64,000 bases of DNA, from assembly GCA_946811695.1 (NCBI GenBank), contig OX328123.1, positions 44,535,403 through 44,599,402 of the forward strand, written 5' to 3'. The first letter of the stretch is position 1; each line of letters begins with the position of its first letter. The notes under the pieces were generated by a model. It worked only from the letters and a program-made list of their open reading frames with translations. It had not been told where the DNA came from and ran no database searches. Position numbers and translations under genes: made by a program. Source of the stretch: Gonocerus acuteangulatus. Taxonomy: Eukaryota > Arthropoda > Insecta > Hemiptera > Coreidae. Below, piece after piece: positions 52,637-63,850 of this stretch.

Positions 52637-54267
52637 CAGCTAGTGTAAAAAGTATTGGAACACCCATGAATATTTTACTTTTTTAACATTTGCGACTAAA
52701 ATAATGGTGCTTTAGGTAAACAGAAGGCATCAATAACATGGTGATAAGCTATATTTTAAATGTTCCCTAAAAAGAAACACCAAACAATGGTATTTGTGTT
52801 ATTTATTATCACTTTAACAATAAAATGCAATATTATATGCGTAAAAAGTATTGGAACACCTGATTTCTTTACTACTACAGCTGACTTTGGACGGGATTAA
52901 CTCAATATTATCGGTGAACTTTGTCGGGCAGGATGGCCCGGTGTCATATGTGTTTGAATCAGATGGTTTTAGTTCAATTTTTTTTAAATTGGCCATAGAG
53001 GAAAATAAATCTCTGTTAAAATGCAAAAACTTATTATTACGATTCATAATGAGCGCAAATGTTTGTGAGAAATTGGAAAAAATGTATACCTTAGTTATGT
53101 CTCGTTATCAAATATTTAAAATCGGTATAGTACAACCAACTCTTAGGCAACAAAAATCATAACAGGAGGCCGAAGAATCTCAATGCATGTGATGAAAGAT
53201 CAATTTTAAGAAAAGCACAGGGAAAACGATGGCTGATTGTGCCAAAACTTGCAACTGAAATCTCGAGGGTCATCTGACGAGACATAAGCAGCAGTACAGT
53301 AAGAAATGATCTCAGGAAAAATGGATTATGCGGGCAAACGGCCACAAACCCTTACTCATATTTGACTGTAGACACCAACCCCGAGATTTGAGCTCTTCAT
53401 CCGCTCTCCTCCACACGTTTTGTCAACTTCTTCGGCTAAAAAGTTCTATTTTGTACTCGAGAACACTTTAAATCAACTGCCAGTATTCAGCAAGATGGTT
53501 AACACTTTATTTACCATAGCAAAGTATTTTTTACTTAACTTTACTTACTCAAAAGTCCTTCGGTACTGTTCGACCGCGTAATTAATTTTTCCTGAGATCA
53601 TTTCTTACTGTACTGCTACTTAAGTCCCATCAGATGATCCTCGAGATTTCAGTCACAAGTTTTGGTGCAATCAGCCGTGGTTTTGAGAGTGCTTTTATTA
53701 AAATTTATCTTTCATCACATACAGTGAGACTCTTAGGTCTCCTGATGCGATGTTTTGCTGCCTAAGAGTTGGTTGTAATATAGCGATTTAATATATTTGA
53801 TAAGGAAACATGGCTGAGGTTTACAATTTTTCAAATTCTTCGCAAGCATTTGCGCTCATTATGAAGCGTAATTATAATTTTTGCATTCCATCAATTTTTG
53901 TCTTCCTTCCAGGCCAATGTCAAAAAATTGAACTAAAACATAGCGATTCAAACTTATATAACACCGGGTCATCCAACTGGACAAAGTTTACCGATAATAT
54001 GGAATTAATCCCGTCCAAAGTCCAGCTACAACAGAAAAGAAATCAGATTCCAATACTTTTTACGCATAGAATATTGCATTTTATTGTTAAAATGTTAATA
54101 AATAACACAAATACCATTGTGTGATGTTGATTTTCAGGGAATATTTAAAATATAGCTTATCATCGTGTTATTGGTGCCCTCTATTCACCTAAAGCACCAT
54201 TATTTTAGTCGCAAATGTTAAAAAAGTAAAGTATTCTTGGGTGTTCCAATACTTTTTACACTAGCTG
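52637..54267. mobile_element. Palindromic Tc1/mariner derivative, 1.63 kb
   Basis: Ends CAGCTAGTGTAAAAAGTATT / AATACTTTTTACACTAGCTG and TA duplications (52635-52636 and 54268-54269), the Tc1/mariner signature. The whole element is a near-palindrome: arms of about 690 bp (52637-53330 and about 53580-54267) round a 250-bp centre. Each arm carries the 5' part of a Tc1 transposase gene, head to head. The inner motif GTAAAAAGTATTGGAACACC also recurs at about 52840 and 54050. No complete transposase. Confidence 0.88.
53160..53350 (+). pseudogene. Tc1 transposase N-terminal remnant, left arm
   Basis: Across frame changes the plus strand reads GRPKNLNACDERSILRKAQG, then VPKLATEIS and SSTVRNDLRKNGLCG, the paired-type DNA-binding region (two helix-turn-helix parts) of Tc1 transposases. 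An inverted counterpart is at about 53585-53730. The DDE domain is absent. Confidence 0.65.
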
Positions 54268-54274
54268 TATTTTA

Positions 54275-54415
54275 TATTGACTTATAGAGCCTTTCTTTAG
54301 AATGAGGGAGAGCCGGATTGAGTAATTTCCGCTTCTGTGTTAGGTGGTTAGTGTCGGTTTACTGAACCTTGACGTCTTAATATCGCTTTTATTCGTGATG
54401 TTTGAGTTAGTGTTG
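54275..54415 (+). repeat. Dispersed repeat shared with 5580-5720
   Basis: 'ttgacttatagagcc...ttagaatgagg...ccgcttctgtgt...ttaatatcgcttttattcg', same orientation as the copy at 5.6 kb. Confidence 0.6.
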
Positions 54416-55039
54416 ACAAGTTTCAATCTTAATTTAATCTTTGCTTTACAAAACTCACAATTGCGAAGAGTGTCGATCGGAAGCCACAATTTATTTTGAT
54501 TACTTCTAATTACAATAATTCAATTACTACCAAAACATTTTCTTAGCAACCTTTTATCAGTTAAATTGATAAAATATGTATTTATGAGAAAATCTGATCT
54601 AACATCGATTCCGTCATTTTCATCATCTCTTATTTACAATTTCGAGGGAATGCTTAGTATCTAGAAAGGAACCTAGATAAAAATTAATATCAAACATAAC
54701 TATAATATAATATTGATAACTTATATTTACTGAAAAATAAAAATAGAAGTAGAACACAAAGGCGAACAAAAGTATTTGCACAAGCACAAATTTGGTGCCG
54801 CCATTTTATTAGAGGTAGTTTTTAAAACGGTGACACTCTTACTTATAGATACATTTATTTGGATGATGAAATATGTAACAATAAAATATTAAAAATAAAC
54901 CATTGGTTCAGAATGTATAAAATACATTTTATTTTACTTTTAAGTATTTGGAAATTGCAACATAATCTACTCCCAAAACCTACGAACACTTACATTTTAT
55001 GTATATCTATTTTTAATATTTTTTGTGGTTTCATTAGAA

Positions 55040-55640
55040 TTTATAACTGCTTCTATTCCCCGAGGCATTGAGTGAATTAGGTCTTTTAATAAACATTTGG
55101 TCAATTTTTTTCCACTCATTAAGCAAAGTTTTATAAAATCGGTTCGTAGTAAGAAAATTCTATATTTTCATGCTTTCAAGTTTAGGCGATACCAAATATG
55201 CCTAAGTGTTGAGACGGAGCTTCCAACTGTCTGGCTACATGTTGGTTTTTTGGGAAGTGTATTTTGGATCATAATGTTGTTGAAATATAAAATGATGTCT
55301 GATTCATAATTTGTCAGCATGCTATCAAAATTACGTGGTTATTTACATAATTCTCAGCTGTATGTGTTATATCAATGACAGCGTGGTTTCCCATGCCAAG
55401 GTAAGAGGTCCCATGGCCATTACATTTCATTCTCCATGTTTAATTGTCTTTAAATTTGTCTGTTCTAATTATCGGTTTGGTCATCTCAAATTTTACTTTT
55501 TCTCTTCTCTGCCAAATACATTCAACTTGCTTTTATCACAAAAAACAAATTTTTTCAAAATTCAATAGGCCTTTCTATATATTTTTCAGCAAATGCAAGC
55601 CTTTCCCGTCTCTTATCCTCAAAAATGAATGGCTTCATTC
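55040..55640 (-). pseudogene. Tc1 transposase, broken by stops and indels
   Basis: Minus strand words in order: KPFIFEDKRRERLAFAEKYI and a TGA where Trp is usual (IEF*KN); then text like 'SFYISTTL..SKIHFPKNQHVARQ' corresponding to the HNDPKHTS block; then LNEWKKIDQ and SMPRGIE at the C-terminus. These are diagnostic of Tc1 transposases. Several stops; inactive. Confidence 0.7.
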
Positions 55641-56235
55641 TTGGAACTATCCCATGAATGTCTTCATGATTATGTACCTTTCTAATAGCAGACATACTCA
55701 CCTGCTTTTGAGATGTTCAAGTGACGTCAACAGATTTGAAACAGTGCCTTGCAGACGGGTTCTTATTTAAATTTCGGTCTTGGCCCTCCGTTTTAGTCTT
55801 CCGGACCAAGATTTAAAATGGATATTATTTGTCATATCATATTTTTTTATAATATATCTCACCGTTGAGAAGAAATACTTTTAATATTATTCCGATCTCA
55901 CATGTTTTTCCCATACTTCTTAAAACAAAACTTGTTTTTACAATGCTTGAGATATTTCAGCCTTCTTTGGGAACATGACTGCAGTTGACTGGTTTAATAT
56001 CTTGTTTTAGAATTACACTAATCCTTAATGATTGATCCCAGCAGACAAATTACAATCTTCTTTTTGAAGGCATGAAAATATCCATTACTTACTTTTGTAA
56101 AAATACTTTTGAATAGATACTTTTCGTAATTACATTTATTTTCAAATGTTGTATGTGGAAAATTAATTTGATATTTAGATACATTTTAAGATAGACATCG
56201 AATTTTAGGACAGCTTATCTAATGGTTACCAAAAT

Positions 56236-56325
56236 TATCTAGCCAGGATATGGCTGATTCCTTTCCCTTTTTCCAAAGGAAAGCCACCGCACCTAGTGGG
56301 AAACGAATCGTAGGCACGGAGTTAT
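56236..56325 (-). mobile_element. tRNA-derived SINE, family 2, fragment
   Basis: CTAGCCAGGATATGGCTGAT, GGAAAGCCACCGCACC, GTGGGAAACGAATCGTAGGC match 42478-42575 with losses; box B is degraded. Confidence 0.65.
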
Positions 56326-56455
56326 AAAACTCATTGTTTAGCTTGTTAACAAAGCATTAATTCTAAGAAAAGTAGTATTTATACCATCCAAAATTGTAAA
56401 TAAATTTACAAAATATTGGTTGTGCAAATACCTTTGGTTGCCACAATATATATAA

Positions 56456-56529
56456 TAATGTAATATTACAAGATCATAAGGAGAGTAAAAGACATTTTAT
56501 GCAAAGGAGATTTAGTGTTAGCTATCTTA

Positions 56530-56565
<36 letters not shown>

Positions 56566-58401
56566 TGAATTATTTAAAATTATTGTAGTTATATAGGACA
56601 CACTAGGTGTACATCATTTTGCATTTGAATAACATAGCAATTACTATCTGTGAATCAGAAAAATGATTCGGGAGCATATTGCTGTATAAAATTTTAATTA
56701 ATTTATTTAATGCCCTCCAGGCATTATCTAGGAAGAAGACATCTCCCTAAGAGATAATTATATCTTTATTAGACATCTTTTTTTTTTTTTTTTTTTTTTT
56801 TTTTTGTGATAACACAATTCATAGTGATAGACTTTCTTCACTTATAGTTAATAAATAAATGTAACTATTTCTAAAAAGTGCATTCGCGTTGACAAAATTT
56901 CTATGCTGAAGTTTACATAGGGCTTATTTATTTCTCCAAATATTTTACATAAATGACGAAATCGATGTCATGAACACTAATAAACATTTAATAACTCACG
57001 GTCTAAATGTCACGAGGATCTAAGTAGAGTGACATGATGGAAGGGATAGAACATAGACTCGCGAATGACGAAGGAAGAGGAGAATACAGACTAGCCCGTC
57101 GAATAGTAACGCGGGACTAAGGGGCGACGCCGTCTCTCTCCTATATATAACTTCCATCCCCTCCAACAATTTTAAGCCACGCCCCTTTCCCCTCTACCCC
57201 TCCCTCGTCCAGCAAATAGCGTAATTAGGCAGGCCAAGTTATCCGGACAAATTCCAACCACATAGCAAGATCCCATTTCCTCTCTACAAAGTCTAAGTCA
57301 TGATTATTCCTTCTCAGATCGTTTCCTTTTATGCATTTGTTAAAACTTGTTATTGAATGTGATTAAATATGTTGATTGTTTCTTGCATAGAGATAACCCC
57401 AAACTTGACAGCGGTGACACCAGACCTAAAGGGTCTTTAGCCACATACGACAGGGGAAGTTGTGCTCAGGATCTGTCTACGTCCTTATGGCTTGAACATC
57501 TGTTTGTGGGAGTGCTTGGGGGATTCTGGCTACAAGTGAGTTATACGTGGTTGTTAATGGCTAGATTTATTATTATTTGAATAAACTTTATGCATTATTG
57601 TAATATTGATTTTTCATATATTCAGGTATATTGTAATATTGTAATCTCTTATAAATATATGTATAATGAATTGCTAACTAATGTGTATATAAATTTCCAT
57701 TTGTATACTTGGATAAAAATGTGTAAAATGAGATTAGATGTATATATGCAATTTTTGTTCTGAGCGAGTCGCCTTAGTTACGGTCGCTCATAAATAAATA
57801 ATGGCTAGATTTGGTGTTTGGTGTGTACGAGTGGTCCCATAGAAGCCGGGAGAGTGGCAGCCACCTCAACGAAGTAGCCGTAACCATGTTGGGGGTCCAT
57901 TTCAATGAGTGTTACAACCCAAGAGAAAGGAATGAATGAAAATCCCAGATGCCGATATGTAGAAGGGGAGTAACTCATAGGCCACGATCGTATGTGGTAT
58001 TTTTTACGCCAGTTCTATCAAAACGAATACCAACCAATTAATGCATGTAATTCGGAGAATACTAGTGGCAAAATAAGAAATGGGGTTTCAGCCGATAAGA
58101 GCCTAATATTATCTTTGCTGCCTGAACTTTTTATTTTTTCCTTTTCTTCTTCTCTTTGGCGTACTACATAACTTTTAAAAGTTAAGTATTTAGAACATTT
58201 GCATATGTTCAGAGTTCGCCAGATACTATGCCTTAGAGAGAATGTACAGAGGGAAGAAACTGACAAATAACACTTCAGACGATTTTAAGTGTTATACAAT
58301 TCGTTTCGGGTATAAAGGCCAGATGAGCTAATGGAACCTTTAAAAGCAAGGAGAGACAGTATAATTTTTCAGTTGACCTCAGATTTTAATGCAAACTGAT
58401 T
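56456..58401. other. Non-coding stretch
   Basis: (TA)n at about 56537-56562 and a T-run at 56768-56805. At 57060-57230 a GC-richer patch contains CTCCTATATATAACTTCC, a TATA-like word. No gene identified. A 77-residue frame at 57347 shows no family. Confidence 0.3.
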
Positions 58402-59535
58402 TCAGATTTTTGATCCCGGGAGAGGAGTGTTTCTGAGGTAAACAGGAGGGCATGATCTCCGGTTCAGAGTGAATGTCACTTGTTTGCATTTTTCTGCGTT
58501 GATTTTTATTCTCCACCCTTCACTCCAATGTTGTATGGCAGAAAGATGTTCCTGCAGGTTTTGGGATGCTACTAAAGGATCAGGGGAAGTTGACAGGATG
58601 GCTGTGCCATCTGCATATGTAGTAAGTAGGGTTTGGTGATGTGTGGGAATATCCGCAGTGTAAAGAAGGAAAAGGAGAGGACCGATAATACTCCCTTGGG
58701 GGACTCCAGCATTTATGGAGCAGGTCGGGGAAAGAGTCGTGTCTTGTTTTACTTGGAAGAATCTATTTGACAGGTAGGATTGCAGGACAAGGGAATAGGT
58801 GTGTGGAAGTATAAGCTTTACCTTGTACAGTAATCCCGGGTGCCAAACCCGATCGAATGCTTGAGCAACGTCGAGAAAGGCACTCGTGCAAAAACTCTTA
58901 CGTTCAAGCGAGGAGGATATTACGTCTACGACTCGTAAGCACTGTTGGATTGTGGAATGTTGGAAGCGGAAACCAAATTGATGGTTGGGAATTTTCTTTG
59001 AGGATTCTATGGTAGGGGGGATTCTTTTATAAAGGAGTTTTTCGATTATTTTATACATTAATGGGAGGAGGCTGATAGGTCGATAGGAAGAAGGGCAATC
59101 GGGAGGCTTTAAGGGTTTGGGAGGAACGATAATGATTGAGTGTTTCCAGGGATTCGGGAAATGGGTTGTTCTTAAGATTGAGTTATACAGGTATGTGAGG
59201 AATGTAATGGCCTTCTGGGGAAGGTTTTTAAGTATTGTGGAGGTGATAAGGTCATAACCGGGAGATCTCCCAGGGAGGTGTTTAATTATGTATTTTACTT
59301 CGGACGGATGGAAAGCTTTGGGAGGGAAGGACAAAGGTAAAGGAGAATTTAAGTAATCTTCGATATTTTCATCGTGCGAGGGACTTATTTGAGGATTAGG
59401 CGAAAATACTGTGGTCAGGTGTGTGGAGAGGAAGCGCGCCTTTTCTTCATCACTTCTGGCCCAGGTCCCGTCGCTGCGTTTGAGAGGACAAGGAATTGGG
59501 TGAAAATTAAGGAATTTACGGGTGACTGTCCACAA
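58402..59535 (-). pseudogene. Jockey-type reverse transcriptase with YADG
   Basis: 377 open codons: HLPGRSPGYDLITSTILKNL, SYRPISLLPLMYKI, FGFRFQHSTIQQCLR, LDVAQAFDRVWHPGL, GVPQGSIIGPLLFLLYTAD, then TTYADGTAILS. The second catalytic Asp of YADD is Gly, so the enzyme would be dead although the frame is open. The C-terminus is cut off after LPGSKI, where the element is truncated. Confidence 0.88.
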
Positions 59536-59568
59536 AGAACAATATTGTGTGGAGAGGGATGAAAGGTA

Positions 59569-60495
59569 TTAGTTAAAGGATTCTGAACGGAATTGGGATA
59601 GGGAAGACTTCAGCTGTCGTGTCAGTCTGTTATATGTGTTTCTGTCCGAGGGATAACGGGATCTTTGCGAAAGAGCTCTGGCCCATCGCTTGGCTGCAAG
59701 GAGTTCTTGGATGATGCTTGGGAGTTGCAGCTTGGGTGGGGAGGAAAAACTAGGGGTTGGTCGGCATGAATTGCGGGCACTGTACTGAATAGCTTTAGTA
59801 AATGTTTCAGTGACTTTGTCAAGGTCTGTAGGGGTTTTAAGGGAAACTGTAAGATCTATGGAGTGCTCTAGGTTAGTCTGAAATTTTTGCCAGTTGATAG
59901 GACAGGGTGTAAGTGTTGGTTGTAGAGGACGGGGTACAGGGGAGGAGAAGAGTGTTAGAAGGATCACAGAATGGTTCGACGATAGGTCGAGAAGCGATTC
60001 AACAGAGGTCGCTATGCCTCCCAGGCCAGCGGAGATGAAGAAATCGGCTCGGTCAGGCCTGCGGGATGTGTCGGATGGCCAGTATGTTGGCATTTTGGGA
60101 GATATTGGGCGATAATTCTGGGTGGTAAGGATATCGTAAAGGATTCTGCCACGAGAGGTGGAAGTACGGCTTCCCCACATGGGGTGTTTCGCGTTGAAAT
60201 CAACCCCGGTGAGGAAACGGGGACCAAAGGATTGAAATATTGACAGGAATTCAGGATGGTAAATGGTGTGGTTGGGAGATCAATACACTGCGGACAGTAT
60301 GATATCGAAGGGAGAAAGGGAAAGGGATATGGATGTTACCTGCAGGCTTGCTGATGCGATGCAGGACTCTTGATGATGCTTGATTTGGTTCTTGATAAGA
60401 ATTAGAGTTCCATGCTGCGCCAGAGATGGATGGTCAGTTCCATAACAGGAGTACCTCTTAACACCGAAGGACATGAAGTTTTTCAAGTGTGTCAC
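59569..60495 (-). pseudogene. Jockey-type endonuclease and linker
   Basis: 60280-60495 holds the start of the domain after the QET block (HGTLILIKNQI, ITSISL-like VTSISLSLSPFDIILSAVY). A TGA at about 60278 follows. Then GVDFNAKHPMWGSRTSTSRG (the GDFNAKH block with Val for the usual Gly-Asp spacing), PDRADFFIS and SSNHSVILL (SDH block with Asp to Asn). Then a basic linker. Catalytic residues are altered, so inactive. Confidence 0.75.
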
Positions 60496-60593
60496 AGTTA
60501 TGAGGGCGATATCGATGTTTTTGTCAGTTAGTAAAAGTGTCTGTTCTTGTGGTAAGTCCGTTGGTATTCCACAAAAGGCTAGAGAGGTGGTTA

Positions 60594-61447
60594 TTATGGA
60601 AGCGTTGAATTTTGAGATTTGGGAAGGAAGTGGGCTATAAGGGTGGTCATTAGGTTTATTAGTGGAGTAAGGAGGGTTTCAAGTTTGTTAAGGAAGGAGG
60701 AGAAAAGGTTCATAGGATCTTGAGCACGATGCTGAGGGATTTTATTAGACGGTGTGGGAGGAGATGGGAAGGTAGGCAGGTTATGGGGTTGAGAAGGAGT
60801 AGTAGAAGAGGTAGGAAGGGAAGATGGTTCTTGTGATTTAGCTAGATTTTTCGGAACTGGTGTTGGGACAGGCGTCTTCTTCTTCTGGAGCGACGTTAGT
60901 AAGGAGAAATAAATCACATTCGGCCGGCGAAGAGTAAAATCCTTTGGAGCTGGAGCAGATCATAGAGGTGGGAAGTGGGATGATTCGCTGGGTGGTGAAG
61001 TCTTCTCGGCTTCTGTGTATTGCTTTAGCTGTGTTCTTTGCCTTTGCACTCTTATTGTTTTTAGTGCTTTGTACACTTCACACCCTTCGTAGCTGGCAGT
61101 GTGATTTTCGCCACAGTTTACACAGCTCGGAGGGACGTCCAGTGGCTTGGGGTAGTCCTTAGAGGAGTGTTCGCAGCCGCATTTGACGCATTTTGAAGTG
61201 CGGTGACAGTATGAGCGTGTGTGATTAAACTCCTGGCAGTTTTGACCCTGAATTACGTCACCCCGGCGTCGTGGTTCCTCCACTTTGATTTTTGTGGACA
61301 GCAAAAACTGTTCGCGAAAAATCTCCTTGCTTTTTTCGTTCTTCTCCAAGTCGACGAAGAAGAGAGGTAACTGTGCCTTTGTTACTGGATGCCGTACATT
61401 GTGGGCCCTTTTGACGGAGTAGCCTTTCTCAGACAGTTCGCTAATGA
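60594..61447 (-). pseudogene. Jockey-type gag with Cys knuckles
   Basis: Open from about 61447 without an ATG near. PRE_C2HC-like part (GYSVKRAHNVRHPVTKAQLP), then CQEFNHTRSYC, CVKCGCEHSSKDY and CVNCGENHTASYEGC. A stop or frame change near 60940 separates a Pro/Ser-rich tail (60594-60917, VPTPVPKNLAKSQEP). RNA-binding protein of the element. Confidence 0.8.
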
Positions 61448-61594
61448 TATCTGCCGGTGGGGGGTGTTAAAATATCAGTTGTTCTCTTGCGTAGTCTTTT
61501 ACATCTTCCTGTGGCGACGTTTCCGAAATCATGGGTTGAAGTAGACTCGATCACGATCATATGTTCTTCGCTTGTCTCAATTGATGACGTGTGG

Positions 61595-61682
61595 GAAAAA
61601 AAAATTGTCCCGGGCGAGCTACGAACTCCGGTTTATTTAGCCCGTAGGGTAGGACACTGCCACTGAGCCAAGGAGGCTGACA
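61595..61682 (-). mobile_element. tRNA-like SINE head or tRNA pseudogene
   Basis: Minus strand: box A-like TTGGCTCAGTGGCAGTG, box B-like GGAGTTCGTAGCTC, acceptor-like end GCCCGGGACAA, then a run of T (61596-61604), which would stop Pol III. About 80 bp with tRNA-like spacing. It lies 5' of the Jockey-type LINE. The fold was not checked. Confidence 0.5.
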
Positions 61683-61984
61683 GAGAATCTACTAGTAGCG
61701 CAGGCACTAGTATTTAAATTTCTGAAGGGGCCAAGACAGCCACTCTGTCAGGCTAGTGCAGGAACACCCCTACCACTAGCCTCAGCTTGGGTAAAGGCCT
61801 ACACAAAGTGGAAAATGAGTCATTTTACTCACTTATTTTGTGATGATCCAGTGAGTGAAATTGCTTCAAACTTTAGAATAATGTTCACTAGTGGAATAGC
61901 TACCACTGTGCCACTTATCATTTACAGGAAACACCTCGATCCACTTTATACAACATTGTGTCATGGGCTACAGCTTGGACACTA

Positions 61985-62135
61985 CTCATTCTGGGCCTAA
62001 AGTACTAATATATTCATACCGGTCGTAATTTCTGCTGTATTGTAACGAAACGCGGTATACGTCGTGGGTATCTCATGAGAAAGAAGTGTTGTAAAAATGT
62101 AGTAAATCGGTCTATTGGAAAGGAGGGTTTACTTT
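61985..62135 (-). repeat. Diverged satellite unit
   Basis: 'ccggtcgtaatttctg..gtattgtaacgaaacgcgg' and 'tgtaaaaatgtagtaaatcgg..ttggaaaggagggtttact' align with one unit of the 27.4-30.5 kb array, showing dispersed single copies exist. Confidence 0.7.
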
Positions 62136-62432
62136 AAACTCGGTTTTATTAGAATTAGCTCGCCAGACTAGGGTTCCCAAAGCCACCACGAGGAGCGCTA
62201 TCTCCCACTAGAGGGACTGCATCCTGTTCCTGCGTCAGATCAAAAGACGGAAAATGAAGTTTTTGTGTATTTATTAAGTAGAACAGTATACTCTGGAAGC
62301 AAATTATTTACAAAATTAATAATTGAACAGTTCTCATAAGAAATGTAAATGAGCAGAACTATTCACGTTTTCATTTTATTTACATAGGTTATTTACAGCA
62401 AATTATTCAGTAATGTAGTCTACACTACAAAA
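62136..62432. other. Non-coding stretch
   Basis: 62345-62400 is the inverse of 35540-35600. Nothing else recognised. Confidence 0.4.
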
Positions 62433-62480
62433 ATCCTGAGGAAAGTGTTTAGTTATGCAGCTCCTGCGTGACGGACTTTA
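62433..62480 (+). repeat. Conserved 50-bp motif, copy 4
   Basis: ATCCTGAGGAAAGTGTTTAG, TTATGCAGCTCCTGCGTGAC, GGACTTT; differs from copy 3 (31609-31658) at only a few positions. Confidence 0.65.
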
Positions 62481-62637
62481 TATTTTTAAATGCAATTCAA
62501 TGTTCTCAATTTGTATTACCCATTACGACCCGAGTAATAAATAATTTCAATAAATTAAAATCATAAAATTATGGCGATCCAACGTAAGTGATATTTATTT
62601 TGTTTCTAAATTATTAAAATTAATTCAAAACGTAAAT

Positions 62638-62768
62638 ACACACACACACGCACGCACGCACACACGCACACACACACACATCAATAGGTTCTGAAAAAAA
62701 AATGTTCAACCTCATAAGCGAGGTTCCTCCTCATAAGCAGGGAGGGGAGGGGAACCACAATGAAAGTA
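62638..62768. repeat. (CA)n/(CG)A microsatellite and end-module fragment
   Basis: ACACACGCACGCACGCAC-type tract at 62638-62680, then AGCGAGGTTCCTCCTCATAA and GGGAGGGGAGGGGAACC, a diverged copy of the stem-bearing end module at 2.3-2.7 kb. Confidence 0.6.
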
Positions 62769-62903
62769 TTAGTTCTCTTTATTTTAAGTATAATATAACC
62801 ATTATTTTAATATGTTCTGTGGAGACCAATACTTAGGTGGGTATCCCTTTCCCTCTTGAACAACAATCAAAATAATTTATTACCTTACAATTAATGTGAC
62901 AGG

Positions 62904-63850
62904 ATCATTCCATTTCAAATCACCCAATATTTTAATCAAATGTCACCCATGATTTTAGATTTTCCTGAAACTTTGCACATTTGCTTTTACTTATGCCCTA
63001 AGAATACCTGTGAAGTTTTATTGTTCTAGGATATATACTTTTTCTTCAATTAAATTTTAAAAATATTAATATTGTGCTAATTTGGTTTCACAGAATCGCT
63101 TGCGGGAAATGAGTAATATTTACAAAAACTATAATATCTCAGGTATCAATGAGCATTTTGATCTGGAAATTTTTTCATAGTTTAACAGAAGTGCACACTT
63201 TACAAAAATGCAATCATTTAAGTAGCCATAGTATTACTAAAAATTATAAAATTCATATTGCTTGACATTATTGTGGTTTTTGAAACTAAAACAAGGGTTT
63301 ACAAAAACGCTTGTAACTTTTTTATCCAAAATGCTGGGAAGCTGGAAAAGGTTTTAAATAAACCCTAAGATTATGAGCTTTTTATTAGTATAAACAAATT
63401 AATGGCGTTTTTGTGAGGTCCATTTAAATAATGACATTTTCAATAAAATTGTGTGAAAATGTGATGCCAATTGGTCAAGGGTCATTCAATGTGAAATCAC
63501 GCAGATCATGTCAGCCACGATTTTAGATTTTCCTGAAACGTTGCTCATCAGCTTATACTTATACCCTAAGAATACCTGTGACGTTTCATTGTTCTAGGAT
63601 GTATACCTGTTTTTAATCAAATTTTGAGGAGCAACATTATAAGTGTTTCCGAAACTAAAACAAGGTTTTAGAAAAACGCTTGTAGCTTTTTTCTCCAAAA
63701 TGCTGGGAAGCTGGAAAAGTTTTCAAACAGACCCTAAGGTTATGAGCTTTTTATTAGTATAAAAAACTAAATAGAATTTTTGTTGGGTCCATTTTTAATA
63801 AATGACATTTTCAATAAAATTGTTTAACATTTGGTGCCAGTTGCAAATGG
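62904..63850 (+). repeat. Long tandem repeat, two units
   Basis: GATTTTAGATTTTCCTGAAAC at 62951 recurs at about 63520, and CCTAAGAATACCTGTGA, TTGTTCTAGGAT, CCAAAATGCTGGGAAGCTGG, TATGAGCTTTTTATTAGTAT and TGACATTTTCAATAAAATTG are in both. The first unit has about 190 bp extra (63075-63270). The unit opens with GGATCATTCCATTTCAAATC / GGGTCATTCAATGTGAAATC, a word I know as widespread in invertebrate repeats. No coding. Confidence 0.85.

Larger units (their letters stand above)
54750..56455 (-). mobile_element. Decayed Tc1/mariner element
   Basis: Inverted ends of about 25 bp: GGCGAACAAAAGTATTTGCACAA (about 54761) and, from the right, GGCAACCAAAGGTATTTGCACAA (about 56419-56441), each next to AT-rich sequence. 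Between them is a broken transposase on the minus strand. A family-2 SINE fragment has landed inside near the right end (56236-56325). Confidence 0.75.
58402..61447 (-). mobile_element. Jockey-type LINE, 3'-truncated, decayed
   Basis: Minus strand: gag with PRE_C2HC-like text (GYSVKRAHNVRHPVT) and Cys knuckles (60960-61447), gag end (60594-60917), endonuclease (59569-60495, one TGA), RT (58402-59535). It stops inside or just after RT at 58402; no RNase H, as usual for Jockey. Frames are broken several times. Confidence 0.85.

Noticed and set aside
57060..57230. Solo LTR or promoter with CTATATATAA
   Set aside because: No paired copy, TG..CA ends or target duplication were found.
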